Shown piece by piece: positions 26,628 to 35,469 of a stretch of DNA of 64,000 nt. Made by a program: the position numbers and the translations under genes. The DNA is from Bacillus sp. EAC (GTDB lineage: Bacteria; Bacillota; Bacilli; Bacillales; Bacillaceae_G). A model generated the notes under the pieces. The model was not told where the DNA came from. It did not search any database and saw only the letters and a program-made list of their open reading frames with translations. Each line of letters starts with the position of its first letter. Position 1 is the stretch's first letter. The stretch covers positions 496,001-560,000 of the forward strand of contig NZ_NCSY01000004.1 in assembly GCF_002156875.1 (NCBI RefSeq), read 5' to 3'.

Positions 26628-27045
26628 TAGAATCGTAAATTCGAAGACATTGAAGTTATGTGTTGAAATTTAATAGTGTCAATAAAATCAGTAGATTTTT
26701 AAGATTCACCTTAAAAGAAGCACTTTTCCGAATATGGAAAGGTGCTTTTTTTATGTTTTGATAAGTTACAATCATTCACCTTAAAAAGGGTAGAAATTTT
26801 ATGAACTTAAAATTTGTTAAACCTGTTATCTTGTTAAAAAGAATGGTTTATAAAATCCAACTGTAGCAGATGCGCCATTAGCGGAAACGAAGTAAAGGGG
26901 TGTGAGGTATTTGAAACGGATCTTAGATTGCCAAATATAGTAAATATTTAGTTAAAGACTTGAATTTTAATTGACTGCTCTTATACTCATACATATTTGG
27001 AAAATTTATGTAAATACTAAGCGGAAAATGTCTAAGGAGATTTAA
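26628..27045. other. Intergenic region between ykfC and gerA-1
   Basis: 418 bp without a gene, apart from the terminator at 26714-26752. A TGAATT at 26961 and a CATACAT at 26988 resemble sigma-G elements, but their spacing (21 nt) is too long, so I do not call a promoter. Confidence 0.4.
26714..26752 (+). terminator. Terminator after ykfC
   Basis: AAGCAC-TTTTCC / GGAAAG-GTGCTT stem with loop GAATAT, followed by seven T. Confidence 0.85.
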
Positions 27046-28488
27046 GTGAATAACTTAGTACAAACTACTTTAACCATAAGTTTAGAAAAGAATATTAATC
27101 ATTTGAAAGAACAATTTAATCATTCCTCTGATTTGAAAATTAGACAACTTACAGTCAACGATGAAGTTATACGAGATGCTGCTATTCTTTATTTGGATGG
27201 AATTGCGAATACCCAAAACATACAAGATAATATTCTTTCACCATTGTTAAGAATAATAAAATTCGACAATATTGATGCTGTTATAACTCGTCATCTTTCA
27301 ATTGTTGACGTAGCCAAAATAGGGGATTTTAATGAAGTTTTGGCAGGGCTCTCAAGTGGGAAAACGCTTGTACTAATTGATGGATATAAAGAAGGTATTT
27401 TAGCAGACACTGCTGATTGGCAAAAGAGATCAATAACAGAACCTGATACACAAAGATCTGTAAAGGGCTCAATGATTGGATTCACCGAACAACTGAAAGT
27501 CAATGTTAATCTTCTTCGGAATATGACTCAAACACATAAATTAGGTGTTGAAAATATTCAAGTCGGAAATGAGACAAAGACAGACGTATCCATCTTATTC
27601 ATGGAGGACTTTGTCGATGAAAAAGTTTTAGTTGAGACGAGACAAAAGATAAAGGAAATTGATGTAACATATTTATTAGAAGCACGAGTTATCGAGGATG
27701 CGTTAGAAGGGAGAAAGACGTTATTTCCACTTGCGTTTACTTGTGAACGTCCTGATGTGACAGTATCTGCATTGTTTGAAGGGAGAGTTGCCATTTTAGT
27801 CAACGGTACCCCTTATTCAATAATCGTTCCAACTCTATTTCTTCATTATTTTCAACAACCTGATGAATACAATACAAAATCAGGTCGCTATGGTAATCGA
27901 ATGTTACGCTTTTTTAGTTGGATTCTTTCTATTATGTTGCTCGGTCTTTATGTTACGATGGTACGTTTTCATCACAATTGGGTTCCTCACAAGTTCGTTA
28001 AATCATTTTTTAAAGAATCGGACACAGTATTTCCGACACTAATGGAAGTTTTTTTCGTATTGTTGTTGTTTCAATTACTTGTGGAAGCCTCGCTAAGAAT
28101 ACCAAAAGCAACCGTCATCATTGTTTCACTAATTGGAGCAATTGTAGTAGGACAAACAGCCGTTTCTGCGAAATTGATTCACCCATTGACTTTAATTATT
28201 GTAGGAATCAATTTTTTGGCAAGTATCGCTATTGCAGCAGGTGGATTATACGGTACATCGTTAACACTTCGAGCTATATTTCTTTTTTGGGGTTTCTTTT
28301 TCGGATTAAAAGGATTGATAGTTGGAATGGTGGCTTTGATTATTTATATGGCATCGCTTAAATCACTAGGTGTTCCATATTTAGCTCCCTTTATTCCATT
28401 TCGTCCAAAAGAAATGAAAGATGTATTATTTCGAGGCGATTTGAGGAAGTTGATTAATAGTAAACATACATATCCACATAAAAAATAA
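27046..28488 (+). CDS. GerA-family spore germination protein, A subunit (orphan copy 1)
   Basis: 480 aa, the usual length of GerAA-type subunits. A soluble N-terminal part (1-285) with SGKTLVLIDGY, RSITEPDTQRSVKGSMIGFTE-type and AILVNGTP motifs is followed by a C-terminal membrane region (four to five helices, ~288-450). It ends with the conserved GVPYLAPFIPF and RGDLRKLIN. GTG start with AAGGAGA upstream. GerA proteins form the germinant-gated channel of the spore inner membrane with B and C subunits. Neither gerB nor gerC is adjacent, so it must use partners encoded elsewhere or be non-functional. Confidence 0.92.
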   Translation: MNNLVQTTLTISLEKNINHLKEQFNHSSDLKIRQLTVNDEVIRDAAILYLDGIANTQNIQDNILSPLLRIIKFDNIDAVITRHLSIVDVAKIGDFNEVLAGLSSGKTLVLIDGYKEGILADTADWQKRSITEPDTQRSVKGSMIGFTEQLKVNVNLLRNMTQTHKLGVENIQVGNETKTDVSILFMEDFVDEKVLVETRQKIKEIDVTYLLEARVIEDALEGRKTLFPLAFTCERPDVTVSALFEGRVAILVNGTPYSIIVPTLFLHYFQQPDEYNTKSGRYGNRMLRFFSWILSIMLLGLYVTMVRFHHNWVPHKFVKSFFKESDTVFPTLMEVFFVLLLFQLLVEASLRIPKATVIIVSLIGAIVVGQTAVSAKLIHPLTLIIVGINFLASIAIAAGGLYGTSLTLRAIFLFWGFFFGLKGLIVGMVALIIYMASLKSLGVPYLAPFIPFRPKEMKDVLFRGDLRKLINSKHTYPHKK

Positions 28489-28514
28489 GAAGTTTATTTA
28501 TAACATATTAATAA

Positions 28515-28549
28515 GGCAACGTGCCACTAAAGGTACGTTGTTTTTTAAT
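28515..28549 (+). terminator. Terminator after gerA-1
   Basis: CAACGTGCC / GGTACGTTG stem (one mismatch) with loop ACTAAA, followed by TTTTTT. Confidence 0.85.
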
Positions 28550-28756
28550 GTTCGATAATTTCTTCTGCATGACTTATAGATAATAAAATATACGTATTTC
28601 TAGAATTTGTTGGAAATTATATATGACCCTATTTAAATAATTTCCAATTTAAAGGATTACTTTTGTCTGAAGTAATTCTTCTAGAAAAACTTTACAGGTG
28701 ATATTTTTTTAACGATCTATAAATAATAGGTGTCCTCTGACTGCTTTATTAAAATA

Positions 28757-28818
28757 AGATTCTCTTATTATACTTTCAGAATATTTAATTTTATTAGAAA
28801 ACTTTGATTTTGTATAAT
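28757..28818 (+). promoter_or_regulatory. Conserved promoter block, copy 1 (upstream of the mini-gene)
   Basis: Starts with AGATTCTCTTATTA and ends with a TATAAT -10 box at 28813. It aligns without gaps to 35271-35332: the 14-mer is identical, the distance to TATAAT is identical (56 nt) and roughly three quarters of the positions match. No good -35 is seen 17 nt upstream of TATAAT, so an activator may bind the upstream part. Confidence 0.65.
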
Positions 28819-28950
28819 AAAAACAATTAATGTATGTTAGAAAATTAAGTAATATTCGGAATAAAAAAATGCATTAATTTTTCTTTAGAGTAATTAAAAT
28901 TAAGAGTTAAATTCCATGTTGAAAAAGTGAATTTAAAGGAGTTGATTTTT

Positions 28951-29034
28951 ATGATCTTTGGTATTCAAACCCCTAGTACCGTAGTTAGTAAATATAACTT
29001 GGTTAATAGAATTGACTATGACATTGAGCTTTAA
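28951..29034 (+). CDS. 27-aa mini-protein; candidate signalling or leader peptide
   Basis: ATG at 28951, stop TAA at 29032. A near-perfect AAAGGAG site at 28935-28941 (9 nt gap) argues for real translation. The peptide begins MIFGIQTPSTVVSK and ends NRIDYDIEL. It has no signal peptide or transmembrane segment. It lies ~200 bp upstream of, and in the same direction as, an NprR/PlcR-like regulator, a family that usually responds to short peptides encoded next door. It is also preceded by the conserved promoter block. Classical RRNPP pheromone precursors carry an N-terminal export signal, which is missing, so a leader-peptide or other role is equally possible. Confidence 0.5.
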   Translation: MIFGIQTPSTVVSKYNLVNRIDYDIEL

Positions 29035-29230
29035 TCTTTACTCAACAAATATATTATTTAAGTAAAATACAAATTAAATCGCTTTTAAATTGAAACTTGG
29101 AATATTACCGTTCCGTCATAATTCAAGAACCTATGAAAATGCAAAGTTTCTTAAGATAAAGGTAATTTCATATAACTAATTTGCTGAATGAACTATTCCT
29201 AATTTTGTTACTTGATTAAGGGGGCGAAAG

Positions 29231-30493
29231 ATGTTAGTCGGAGAAATCATCAAATTTTATCGTGAGAAAAAGGGAATCAGTCAATCAAAATTAGGGGAAG
29301 GGATTTGTTGCAAAGCATATATTAGTAGATTCGAGGGAGGAAAAGTAATTTTATCACCTGAAATTATTTCCAAATTATCAGAACGGTTAGGAATTGATAT
29401 AAACAAAGAAATAGAAGCGTTACATATTATCGAACTACGTTTAAAAGATTGGAATCAAGCTATGATTATGCAAAACTCAATTAAAATTGAGGAAATAAAA
29501 TTAGAATTAGAAAATATGCCGTTTATAATGACTTCTAAACATTCATCGTATTATTTATTATTAACAGCAAGATATTATCTTCATAATAAGATGTTTAATG
29601 AAGCTAAATCTATTACCGAATATGCTGAAAAAAATTTCCGAACGATTTCTGATTTTGAGAAAAATTTAATTCTTCATATTAAAGGGATGTACTGTATTAG
29701 CACTTATAGGACAACAACTAGTGAAGATTTTCGAACTGCTGTTAGAATATTAAAGCAAATTAACATAGAAGAATACAAAAATGAAGAATTTTACTATCAT
29801 TTAGCTCTTGGCTATCATTATGCAAGGGAAAAAGTATTAGCATATTCATATGCCAATAAAGCACTTAATTTTTTCAATAATACATATAACTATATGAATG
29901 CTATAAATGCTCAAATATTAATGCTAATGCAATTTGAAGGTGAGAAAGAAATTGATTTAGTAGAAATAGTTGGAAGCTACAAGGATTTAATTCATAATTG
30001 TGAGAGCCTAGGGGCTATTGAAAAAAAACTTATTCTTTTGAATAATTTAGGGGTAGAATTCTTTAAAAGAGGAGAGTATAAACAAGCTGCCCAATACATA
30101 GAGCAATCATTACTTAGGACAGATAGTTCATCAATCTATTATTTACGTCGATTCTACAATTTTGTTGAAACTTGCTCGGAAGGAAAGTTATTGAATAGAG
30201 AAAAACTTTTAGAAGAAATAGTAAAAGGTGCCAAATTGGCTAAAAAACAAAATAGCCCAATCTATATTACTCTTTTTAAACTTTTATTATTGAAATGTAA
30301 AAAAAATCGAAGTCAATATTATGAATGTTTAGCAAAAGAAGCTATTCCACAGTTTGTTTCAATTAAAAATGAATCTTATATAGAGCAGTATGGAAAAAAG
30401 TTATATACATATTATATTGAGTTAGAAGAATTAAAAAAAGCAATTGAATTAAATCAGTACTTAAGATCTGAATGTAATATAGTATTAAATTAA
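29231..30493 (+). CDS. HTH-TPR transcriptional regulator of the RRNPP (PlcR/NprR-like) type
   Basis: 420 aa, close to NprR in length. N-terminal XRE-type HTH (residues 5-60: IIKFYREKKGISQSKL, CCKAYISRFEGG). Then about 350 residues of helical TPR-like repeats, for example FNEAKSITEYAEKNF, LAYSYANKALNFF, and LNNLGVEFFKRGEYKQAAQYIEQ-type pairs. This is the architecture of peptide-pheromone receptors controlling extracellular proteases, sporulation or virulence in Bacillus. The ATG has GGGGGCG just upstream. A terminator follows, and the next gene is a secreted subtilase. Its peptide partner is unproven; the 27-aa peptide upstream is the candidate. Confidence 0.82.
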   Translation: MLVGEIIKFYREKKGISQSKLGEGICCKAYISRFEGGKVILSPEIISKLSERLGIDINKEIEALHIIELRLKDWNQAMIMQNSIKIEEIKLELENMPFIMTSKHSSYYLLLTARYYLHNKMFNEAKSITEYAEKNFRTISDFEKNLILHIKGMYCISTYRTTTSEDFRTAVRILKQINIEEYKNEEFYYHLALGYHYAREKVLAYSYANKALNFFNNTYNYMNAINAQILMLMQFEGEKEIDLVEIVGSYKDLIHNCESLGAIEKKLILLNNLGVEFFKRGEYKQAAQYIEQSLLRTDSSSIYYLRRFYNFVETCSEGKLLNREKLLEEIVKGAKLAKKQNSPIYITLFKLLLLKCKKNRSQYYECLAKEAIPQFVSIKNESYIEQYGKKLYTYYIELEELKKAIELNQYLRSECNIVLN

Positions 30494-30832
30494 AAGTAAT
30501 TAGATGACGAATGATCGTTATCTAATTACTTTTTTTGTTAGAAAGGTCAAATAAATAATTTGATAAATAATTTAAATTTGATTGATTGTTTATAAACTTT
30601 AGACATGAATGGTGTCGAAGTATGTGTAAAAAGCTCAACTGATTTGAAAAAATAGGATTTATATAACCCAATTGTTTAAATAATGAAAATTCTTAATAAT
30701 TAAAAGTACAAGAAACGTTTAATGAAAGTTAGCAAAGGAAAATGACGGATAGAGTTCTTTCGATAAATTAGGATTCATATTTTCGTTTTTCATTAAATTT
30801 TAACTTGTCTAATACAGTCTAGGAGGAAGAAA
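30494..30832. other. Intergenic region upstream of subtilase 1
   Basis: 339 bp, very AT-rich, no gene. The regulator's terminator lies at 30495-30537. A possible promoter, TTGTTT-N16-TAATAA, lies near 30671-30698. The conserved block seen at 28757 and 35271 is absent here. Confidence 0.4.
30495..30537 (+). terminator. Terminator after the HTH-TPR regulator
   Basis: AAAGTAATTAGAT / ATCTAATTACTTT stem with an imperfect loop region and TTTT after it. Confidence 0.85.
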
Positions 30833-33800
30833 ATGGGGAAAAGAGTAAAGCAAAATAAGATTGTAAAAAGCTTGTCAGTAGTCGCTTTATCATCAAGTTT
30901 TATTTTAGCTTCATTTGGCAATGTTTCAAATGTGTCAAAAGCAAATAGTATTACCAATGTTGATAATTTACTTGCAAATTTAACTTCTGAACAAAGAGCG
31001 GCCCTTAATCAACTGTCAACAAATGAAGAGACTGGTCTTCAAATTAGTTCTGATACTGATTTAAACTCTACAAATCAAACAAGTGTCATAGTCGAGTTTA
31101 GTAATAAACCAGCAAAAATTGCTAAAATTGAAGCAAGTTTAGAAGGGAAAACTTTATCTGAGACCGAGGCTAATAAGCTAGTTGATCAGGACCATGAAAC
31201 GTTTTCAAATGATGTAGAGAAAGTATTAACTGGTGATAAAAATAAAAATATAAATTATAAGATTAATCGTTCATATAAGCATGCCTTTAACGGTGTATCA
31301 ATGAGCCTACCAGCAAATCAAATTAAAAATCTATTAAAATCAAAAGCTGTTAAAACAGTTTGGAGTAACGAAAAATTTTCGATAGACCCTCCAGCAGAAG
31401 AAAATGACCAGCTAAAAACTGATGAAGCTAAAGTAGCAAATTATACTCCATATGACGGTTTAGATCGTTTACATGCTGAAGGGTATACGGGTAAAGGGAT
31501 TAAAGTAGGAATTCTTGATACCGGAATGGATTATAACCACCCAGATTTAAAGGATGCTTATAAAGGTGGATATGATTTTGTTAATAACGATAATGATCCG
31601 ATGGAAACTACATATGCGGATTGGGTGAAGGCAGGAAAACCGGGATCTCAAAATGGAGCGGACTATTATACTGAACATGGAACACATGTTGCTGGTATTA
31701 TTGGTGGGCGTGGTGTATCAAATAGTGAGTATAAAACAGTCGGTGCGGCACCTGAAGCGGACCTTTATGCTTACCGTGTACTTGGCCCAGGTGGTGGCGG
31801 GACAAGTGATGCGATCATTGCTGGGATTGATCGAGCAGTACAAGATGGTATGAATGTCATTAACATGTCACTAGGTGCAACAATAAATGATCCGCTTTTT
31901 GCAACTTCTATTGCTGTTAACAATGCAGTATTAAGTGGAGTGACTACCGTTGTAGCTGCAGGTAATAGTGGCGATAAAATGTTTACCCTTGGATCACCTG
32001 GAGCTGCTGCATTAGCATTAACGGTTGGAGCATCTTCAGTTGCAATTGATATTTTTCAATATACGGGCGTAAATAATGGTAAAAGTTACAATATAAGACA
32101 ATTGACGAAAAACTATAAAGATGACCTATCTTCATTAAAAGAAAAAACTGTACAACTTGTTGATGTAGGACTTGGAGATCCAAATGGCTATAAAAATAAA
32201 GATGTAAAAGGAAAATTTGTATTCATGAACCGAGGAGTTTATACATTAGACTCTAAAGTTGCATATGCCAAAGCACAAGGTGCTGCGGGTGTTATTATGG
32301 CTAACGATGAAACAAACAAGGCAGAGGGAGCAATTCAGACATTCCTTGGTGAATCAATGAATGCGATTCCTTCATTCTCAGTTTCATTTGATGAGGGTTC
32401 AGTAATTTCTGCAGCATTAAAAGATGGTAAATCAGATTTCACATTTGGTGATTTCAAGAAAATTCAAACAGCATCTGATGAATTAGCTACGTTCAGTTCG
32501 AGAGGGCCGAGTCGTGTTAACTACGATATTAAACCGGAAGTAACCGCACCAGGTGTTTCAATTCTTTCAACGGTTCCGTTTTACGTAAATGATCAAACGG
32601 TAGATGGAACACATACAGAAGATTATAAATATGCATACGCACGCTTATCAGGTACATCAATGGCTACTCCATATGTCGCAGGTGTATCAGCATTATTACT
32701 TCAATCGAATAAAGATCTTCAACCAGAAGATGTAAAGTCGATTTTAATGAATACAGCTGATCCATTATCTAAGGATTATAGTGTGTTCGAGGTAGGAAGT
32801 GGACGAGTAGACGCTTATGAAGCCATTCACTCAAATGTTGAGCTAGAAGTTAACGACAAAACTCCGACAATAATAAACGGAAAACAAAAATCGATCAAAG
32901 AACTAACAGGGGCAATGAGCTTTGGATCATACGGGTTTAATGGTGAAGATATTTCTGACTCAAAAAATGTTACATTAAAAAATCGTAGTGAGAAAGCAAA
33001 AACATTTAATGTAAATGTTAAATTCCAAACAGGATTAAGAGGATCAAAAGATGCAGCATCAAATGGCGTAACGTTAGAAGGACCAACTTCAGTTAAATTA
33101 AATGGAATTAGTCAAAAATCGATTATGTTTAACTTAAACATTCCTAAAACTGCCGAAAAAGGAACATATGAGGGATATATTATTTTCACGAATTCCTCAG
33201 ATCCGACTGAAACTTACCAAATTCCATTTGGTGGACGTGTTGTAAACGAAGGTATTGATAAATTTAATATCGAAAATCCAATGTATGGCACAGACACAGC
33301 ATGGCCAGCAAATGCATATCCATTTTTAGATATTACATTTACTCTAAAATCATATATGAAGACGATAGATCTAGTACTACAAGATCCAACTACTGGTGAA
33401 GATCTTGGATTAGTGGGAACATTTAATGCGATGGCAGTAAATGAAAATCAAGAGTATTATACTCCTGCATTTAATACAATTTACTATCCATTTACAGGTG
33501 ATTCGAAAAATCCAATTAGTAGTCAACCCGTATTTGCAAAAACGGGTCACTATAAATTGAGACTAGTTGGTACAAATGATCAAGGGAAAACATTCTCAGC
33601 ATCTTCTGATTTCATTTATGAACTAGGAGCACCAACACTGACTTCAAGTTTTGATACGTTAGATCAAAAAGTTATTGAAGTTAAAGATAGTCAATTTGAT
33701 TCGAATGGACAATTCCTATATGACTTTAATATTAACTTGCATGATCCTGAAACTGAAGAAGCAACTCGCTTAGGATTACCTGTCGATCAATCAAACAATT

Positions 33801-34972
33801 CAGGTGTTTCAATTTATAATAACGGATATCCTGCTAATCCAGTCCAAACAGATAAAAATGGAAATTACACTGATAAAATTTTAGTGAGAAAACAAGCTCA
33901 GCCATTACCAGTTGATTTTTATGGTTTTGATGCGGCAAGAAACTTTAATGGTAATGCAACTAATAAGTTAAGAATTGTTTTTGTGGATCAAAATTTGCCG
34001 TATTTCTATGTAAAAGCAAATAAACAAACCGTTACAACAGGTGATAGTGTAAACTATACCGTTCGTTCGAATAATGTGAAAAATTTAAAAACAACTAAAA
34101 TTACAATGATAAAAGATACTTACGCTTCAGTTGAGAATGTAGTTGTAAATGATGCAGTTAAAAAGTATGGTGATGCACAGGTTAGTGTAGAAAGTACACC
34201 ATCGAAGTATATTTTTACATTTAATTATTTAGGTGATAAAGCATTGCCAGAAGATTTGTCGTTATTTAATTTTGATCTAAAAACTGCAAACAAGTGGACG
34301 ACAGATAGTATTAACTGGGTTGGTATGAGTGCAACAACAATTGATCAATCAAATGTTGAGACAAACAATGTTTATGCGTACATGGAAAGTTATAAAGTAA
34401 AGACAACCTATTCAAGATTAGATGGAAATGTAAGAGTACAAGGAGCTTCAACGGCTACTGGTGGCACAAATTATGCAATTGATCAAAGTAAAATCGGTGC
34501 AAAAGTAACTGTTACATCTTTTGATGGAAAAACAGTTGTTGAATCTCCAATTACTGATCGATATGGTGGCTATTTAGTCGATGGACTTAAGGCTGATAAA
34601 AATCCTTACACACTAAAAGTAGATGTACCAGGCCATTTTACGATGAGTCAAAATTTTGAAATGTACTCCGATGTTCGTGGTGAAATCGTTGGAAAGCGAT
34701 TAAAATACAACTTACCAATTGCTGCAGCGGGAGATACGAACAAAGACAATGTTATCGATATTTTAGATGCATTAGCTGTACAAACGTATTGGGGAACAAA
34801 TAAAGCATCTGCTGATTTTAACTTTGATAAAGTAGTAGATGCAAAAGACATGGATTATATTGTTCAAAATTATGGTTTACAAAATCCGACTGTTAATAAT
34901 GCGCCAAAAGCGAAAACATCATATAAAGGTCAAACATTAGATACAGTGTTAAGTCAGTTAGGATTAAAATAA
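30833..34972 (+). CDS. Secreted Vpr-like subtilase 1 with dockerin-like C-terminus
   Basis: 1379 aa. Sec signal peptide (1-37), inhibitor I9 prodomain (~82-185), S8 domain with catalytic Asp229 (ILDTGMDYNHPDL), His282 (EHGTHVAGI) and Ser609 (SGTSMATPYVAG). A PA insert (~430-550) lies between His and Ser, as in Vpr. Then a Fn3-like domain (~690-810), less-defined beta domains, and two EF-hand-like dockerin repeats at ~1298-1349 (GDTNKDNVIDILDALAV and DFNFDKVVDAKDMDYIV). No cell-wall anchor motif. Ribosome site TAGGAGGAAG. It is a close paralogue of the next gene. It should degrade external proteins for nutrition or surface processing. Confidence 0.92.
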   Translation: MGKRVKQNKIVKSLSVVALSSSFILASFGNVSNVSKANSITNVDNLLANLTSEQRAALNQLSTNEETGLQISSDTDLNSTNQTSVIVEFSNKPAKIAKIEASLEGKTLSETEANKLVDQDHETFSNDVEKVLTGDKNKNINYKINRSYKHAFNGVSMSLPANQIKNLLKSKAVKTVWSNEKFSIDPPAEENDQLKTDEAKVANYTPYDGLDRLHAEGYTGKGIKVGILDTGMDYNHPDLKDAYKGGYDFVNNDNDPMETTYADWVKAGKPGSQNGADYYTEHGTHVAGIIGGRGVSNSEYKTVGAAPEADLYAYRVLGPGGGGTSDAIIAGIDRAVQDGMNVINMSLGATINDPLFATSIAVNNAVLSGVTTVVAAGNSGDKMFTLGSPGAAALALTVGASSVAIDIFQYTGVNNGKSYNIRQLTKNYKDDLSSLKEKTVQLVDVGLGDPNGYKNKDVKGKFVFMNRGVYTLDSKVAYAKAQGAAGVIMANDETNKAEGAIQTFLGESMNAIPSFSVSFDEGSVISAALKDGKSDFTFGDFKKIQTASDELATFSSRGPSRVNYDIKPEVTAPGVSILSTVPFYVNDQTVDGTHTEDYKYAYARLSGTSMATPYVAGVSALLLQSNKDLQPEDVKSILMNTADPLSKDYSVFEVGSGRVDAYEAIHSNVELEVNDKTPTIINGKQKSIKELTGAMSFGSYGFNGEDISDSKNVTLKNRSEKAKTFNVNVKFQTGLRGSKDAASNGVTLEGPTSVKLNGISQKSIMFNLNIPKTAEKGTYEGYIIFTNSSDPTETYQIPFGGRVVNEGIDKFNIENPMYGTDTAWPANAYPFLDITFTLKSYMKTIDLVLQDPTTGEDLGLVGTFNAMAVNENQEYYTPAFNTIYYPFTGDSKNPISSQPVFAKTGHYKLRLVGTNDQGKTFSASSDFIYELGAPTLTSSFDTLDQKVIEVKDSQFDSNGQFLYDFNINLHDPETEEATRLGLPVDQSNNSGVSIYNNGYPANPVQTDKNGNYTDKILVRKQAQPLPVDFYGFDAARNFNGNATNKLRIVFVDQNLPYFYVKANKQTVTTGDSVNYTVRSNNVKNLKTTKITMIKDTYASVENVVVNDAVKKYGDAQVSVESTPSKYIFTFNYLGDKALPEDLSLFNFDLKTANKWTTDSINWVGMSATTIDQSNVETNNVYAYMESYKVKTTYSRLDGNVRVQGASTATGGTNYAIDQSKIGAKVTVTSFDGKTVVESPITDRYGGYLVDGLKADKNPYTLKVDVPGHFTMSQNFEMYSDVRGEIVGKRLKYNLPIAAAGDTNKDNVIDILDALAVQTYWGTNKASADFNFDKVVDAKDMDYIVQNYGLQNPTVNNAPKAKTSYKGQTLDTVLSQLGLK

Positions 34973-35004
34973 AGAGTTAATATTAGTTTTTGTAATTAAA
35001 GAGA

Positions 35005-35038
35005 AGAGAAGCTGAAATTTTCGGCTTCTCTTTTTTTG
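35005..35038 (+). terminator. Terminator after subtilase 1
   Basis: AGAGAAGCTGAAA / TTTTCGGCTTCTCT stem followed by TTTTTT. Confidence 0.9.
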
Positions 35039-35270
35039 TATTAAGAAAGTTTAAATTGGTAGCGTAGAAGAAAACTCGACGTAGTTGCAAATTTTAGGAA
35101 ATAAGTATATGCACCTCTGTCTTTTTCTAAAAGGCTCGCCAGTCTATGAGCTTTCTTAATTTACTATTTAATTGAAAACTTCTGATGAGTATTAGATTAT
35201 TCTTAACGAAGATTGATAAAAGGTAGGATCTGAAAGTGATTTAGTATTTTTTATGGATTAAGAAAATATT

Positions 35271-35332
35271 AGATTCTCTTATTAATCTTGAATTATTTTT
35301 AATTTTACCAGAAAATTCAGATTACGTATAAT
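35271..35332 (+). promoter_or_regulatory. Conserved promoter block, copy 2 (upstream of subtilase 2)
   Basis: AGATTCTCTTATTA at 35271 and TATAAT at 35327, with the same 56-nt offset as copy 1. Shared internal pieces include TTTAATTTTA, AGAAAA and GATT-N2-GTATAAT. TATAAT lies 143 nt before the start codon, similar to the 138 nt in copy 1. Confidence 0.65.
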
Positions 35333-35469
35333 TAAGTCAATAAATAAGGAAGGGGATAAAATTTAGTGGAAATTGGTAGATTTTCTGTTCAATTTAAGAA
35401 AATCTAATAATGGATTTTGAACGATTTCTAGCAGTGCAGATCAAAACACACATGCAGGAGGACTGGAAA

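Larger units (their letters stand above)
28489..28950. other. Intergenic region before the 27-codon mini-gene
   Basis: 462 bp. It contains the gerA-1 terminator and, at 28757-28818, a promoter block shared with the region upstream of the second subtilase. No other gene seen. Confidence 0.5.
34973..35469. other. Intergenic region between the two tandem subtilases
   Basis: 497 bp with the terminator of subtilase 1 and the conserved promoter block at 35271-35332. The in-frame ATG at 35410 is not used as start because it has no ribosome binding site. Confidence 0.5.

Noticed and set aside
26961-26994. Sigma-G-like promoter before gerA-1
   Set aside because: The -35-like TGAATT and -10-like CATACAT are 21 nt apart, too far for sigma-G.
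35410-35469. Earlier ATG for subtilase 2
   Set aside because: No ribosome binding site before 35410, while 35470 has AGGAGGA at the right distance and begins a normal signal peptide.
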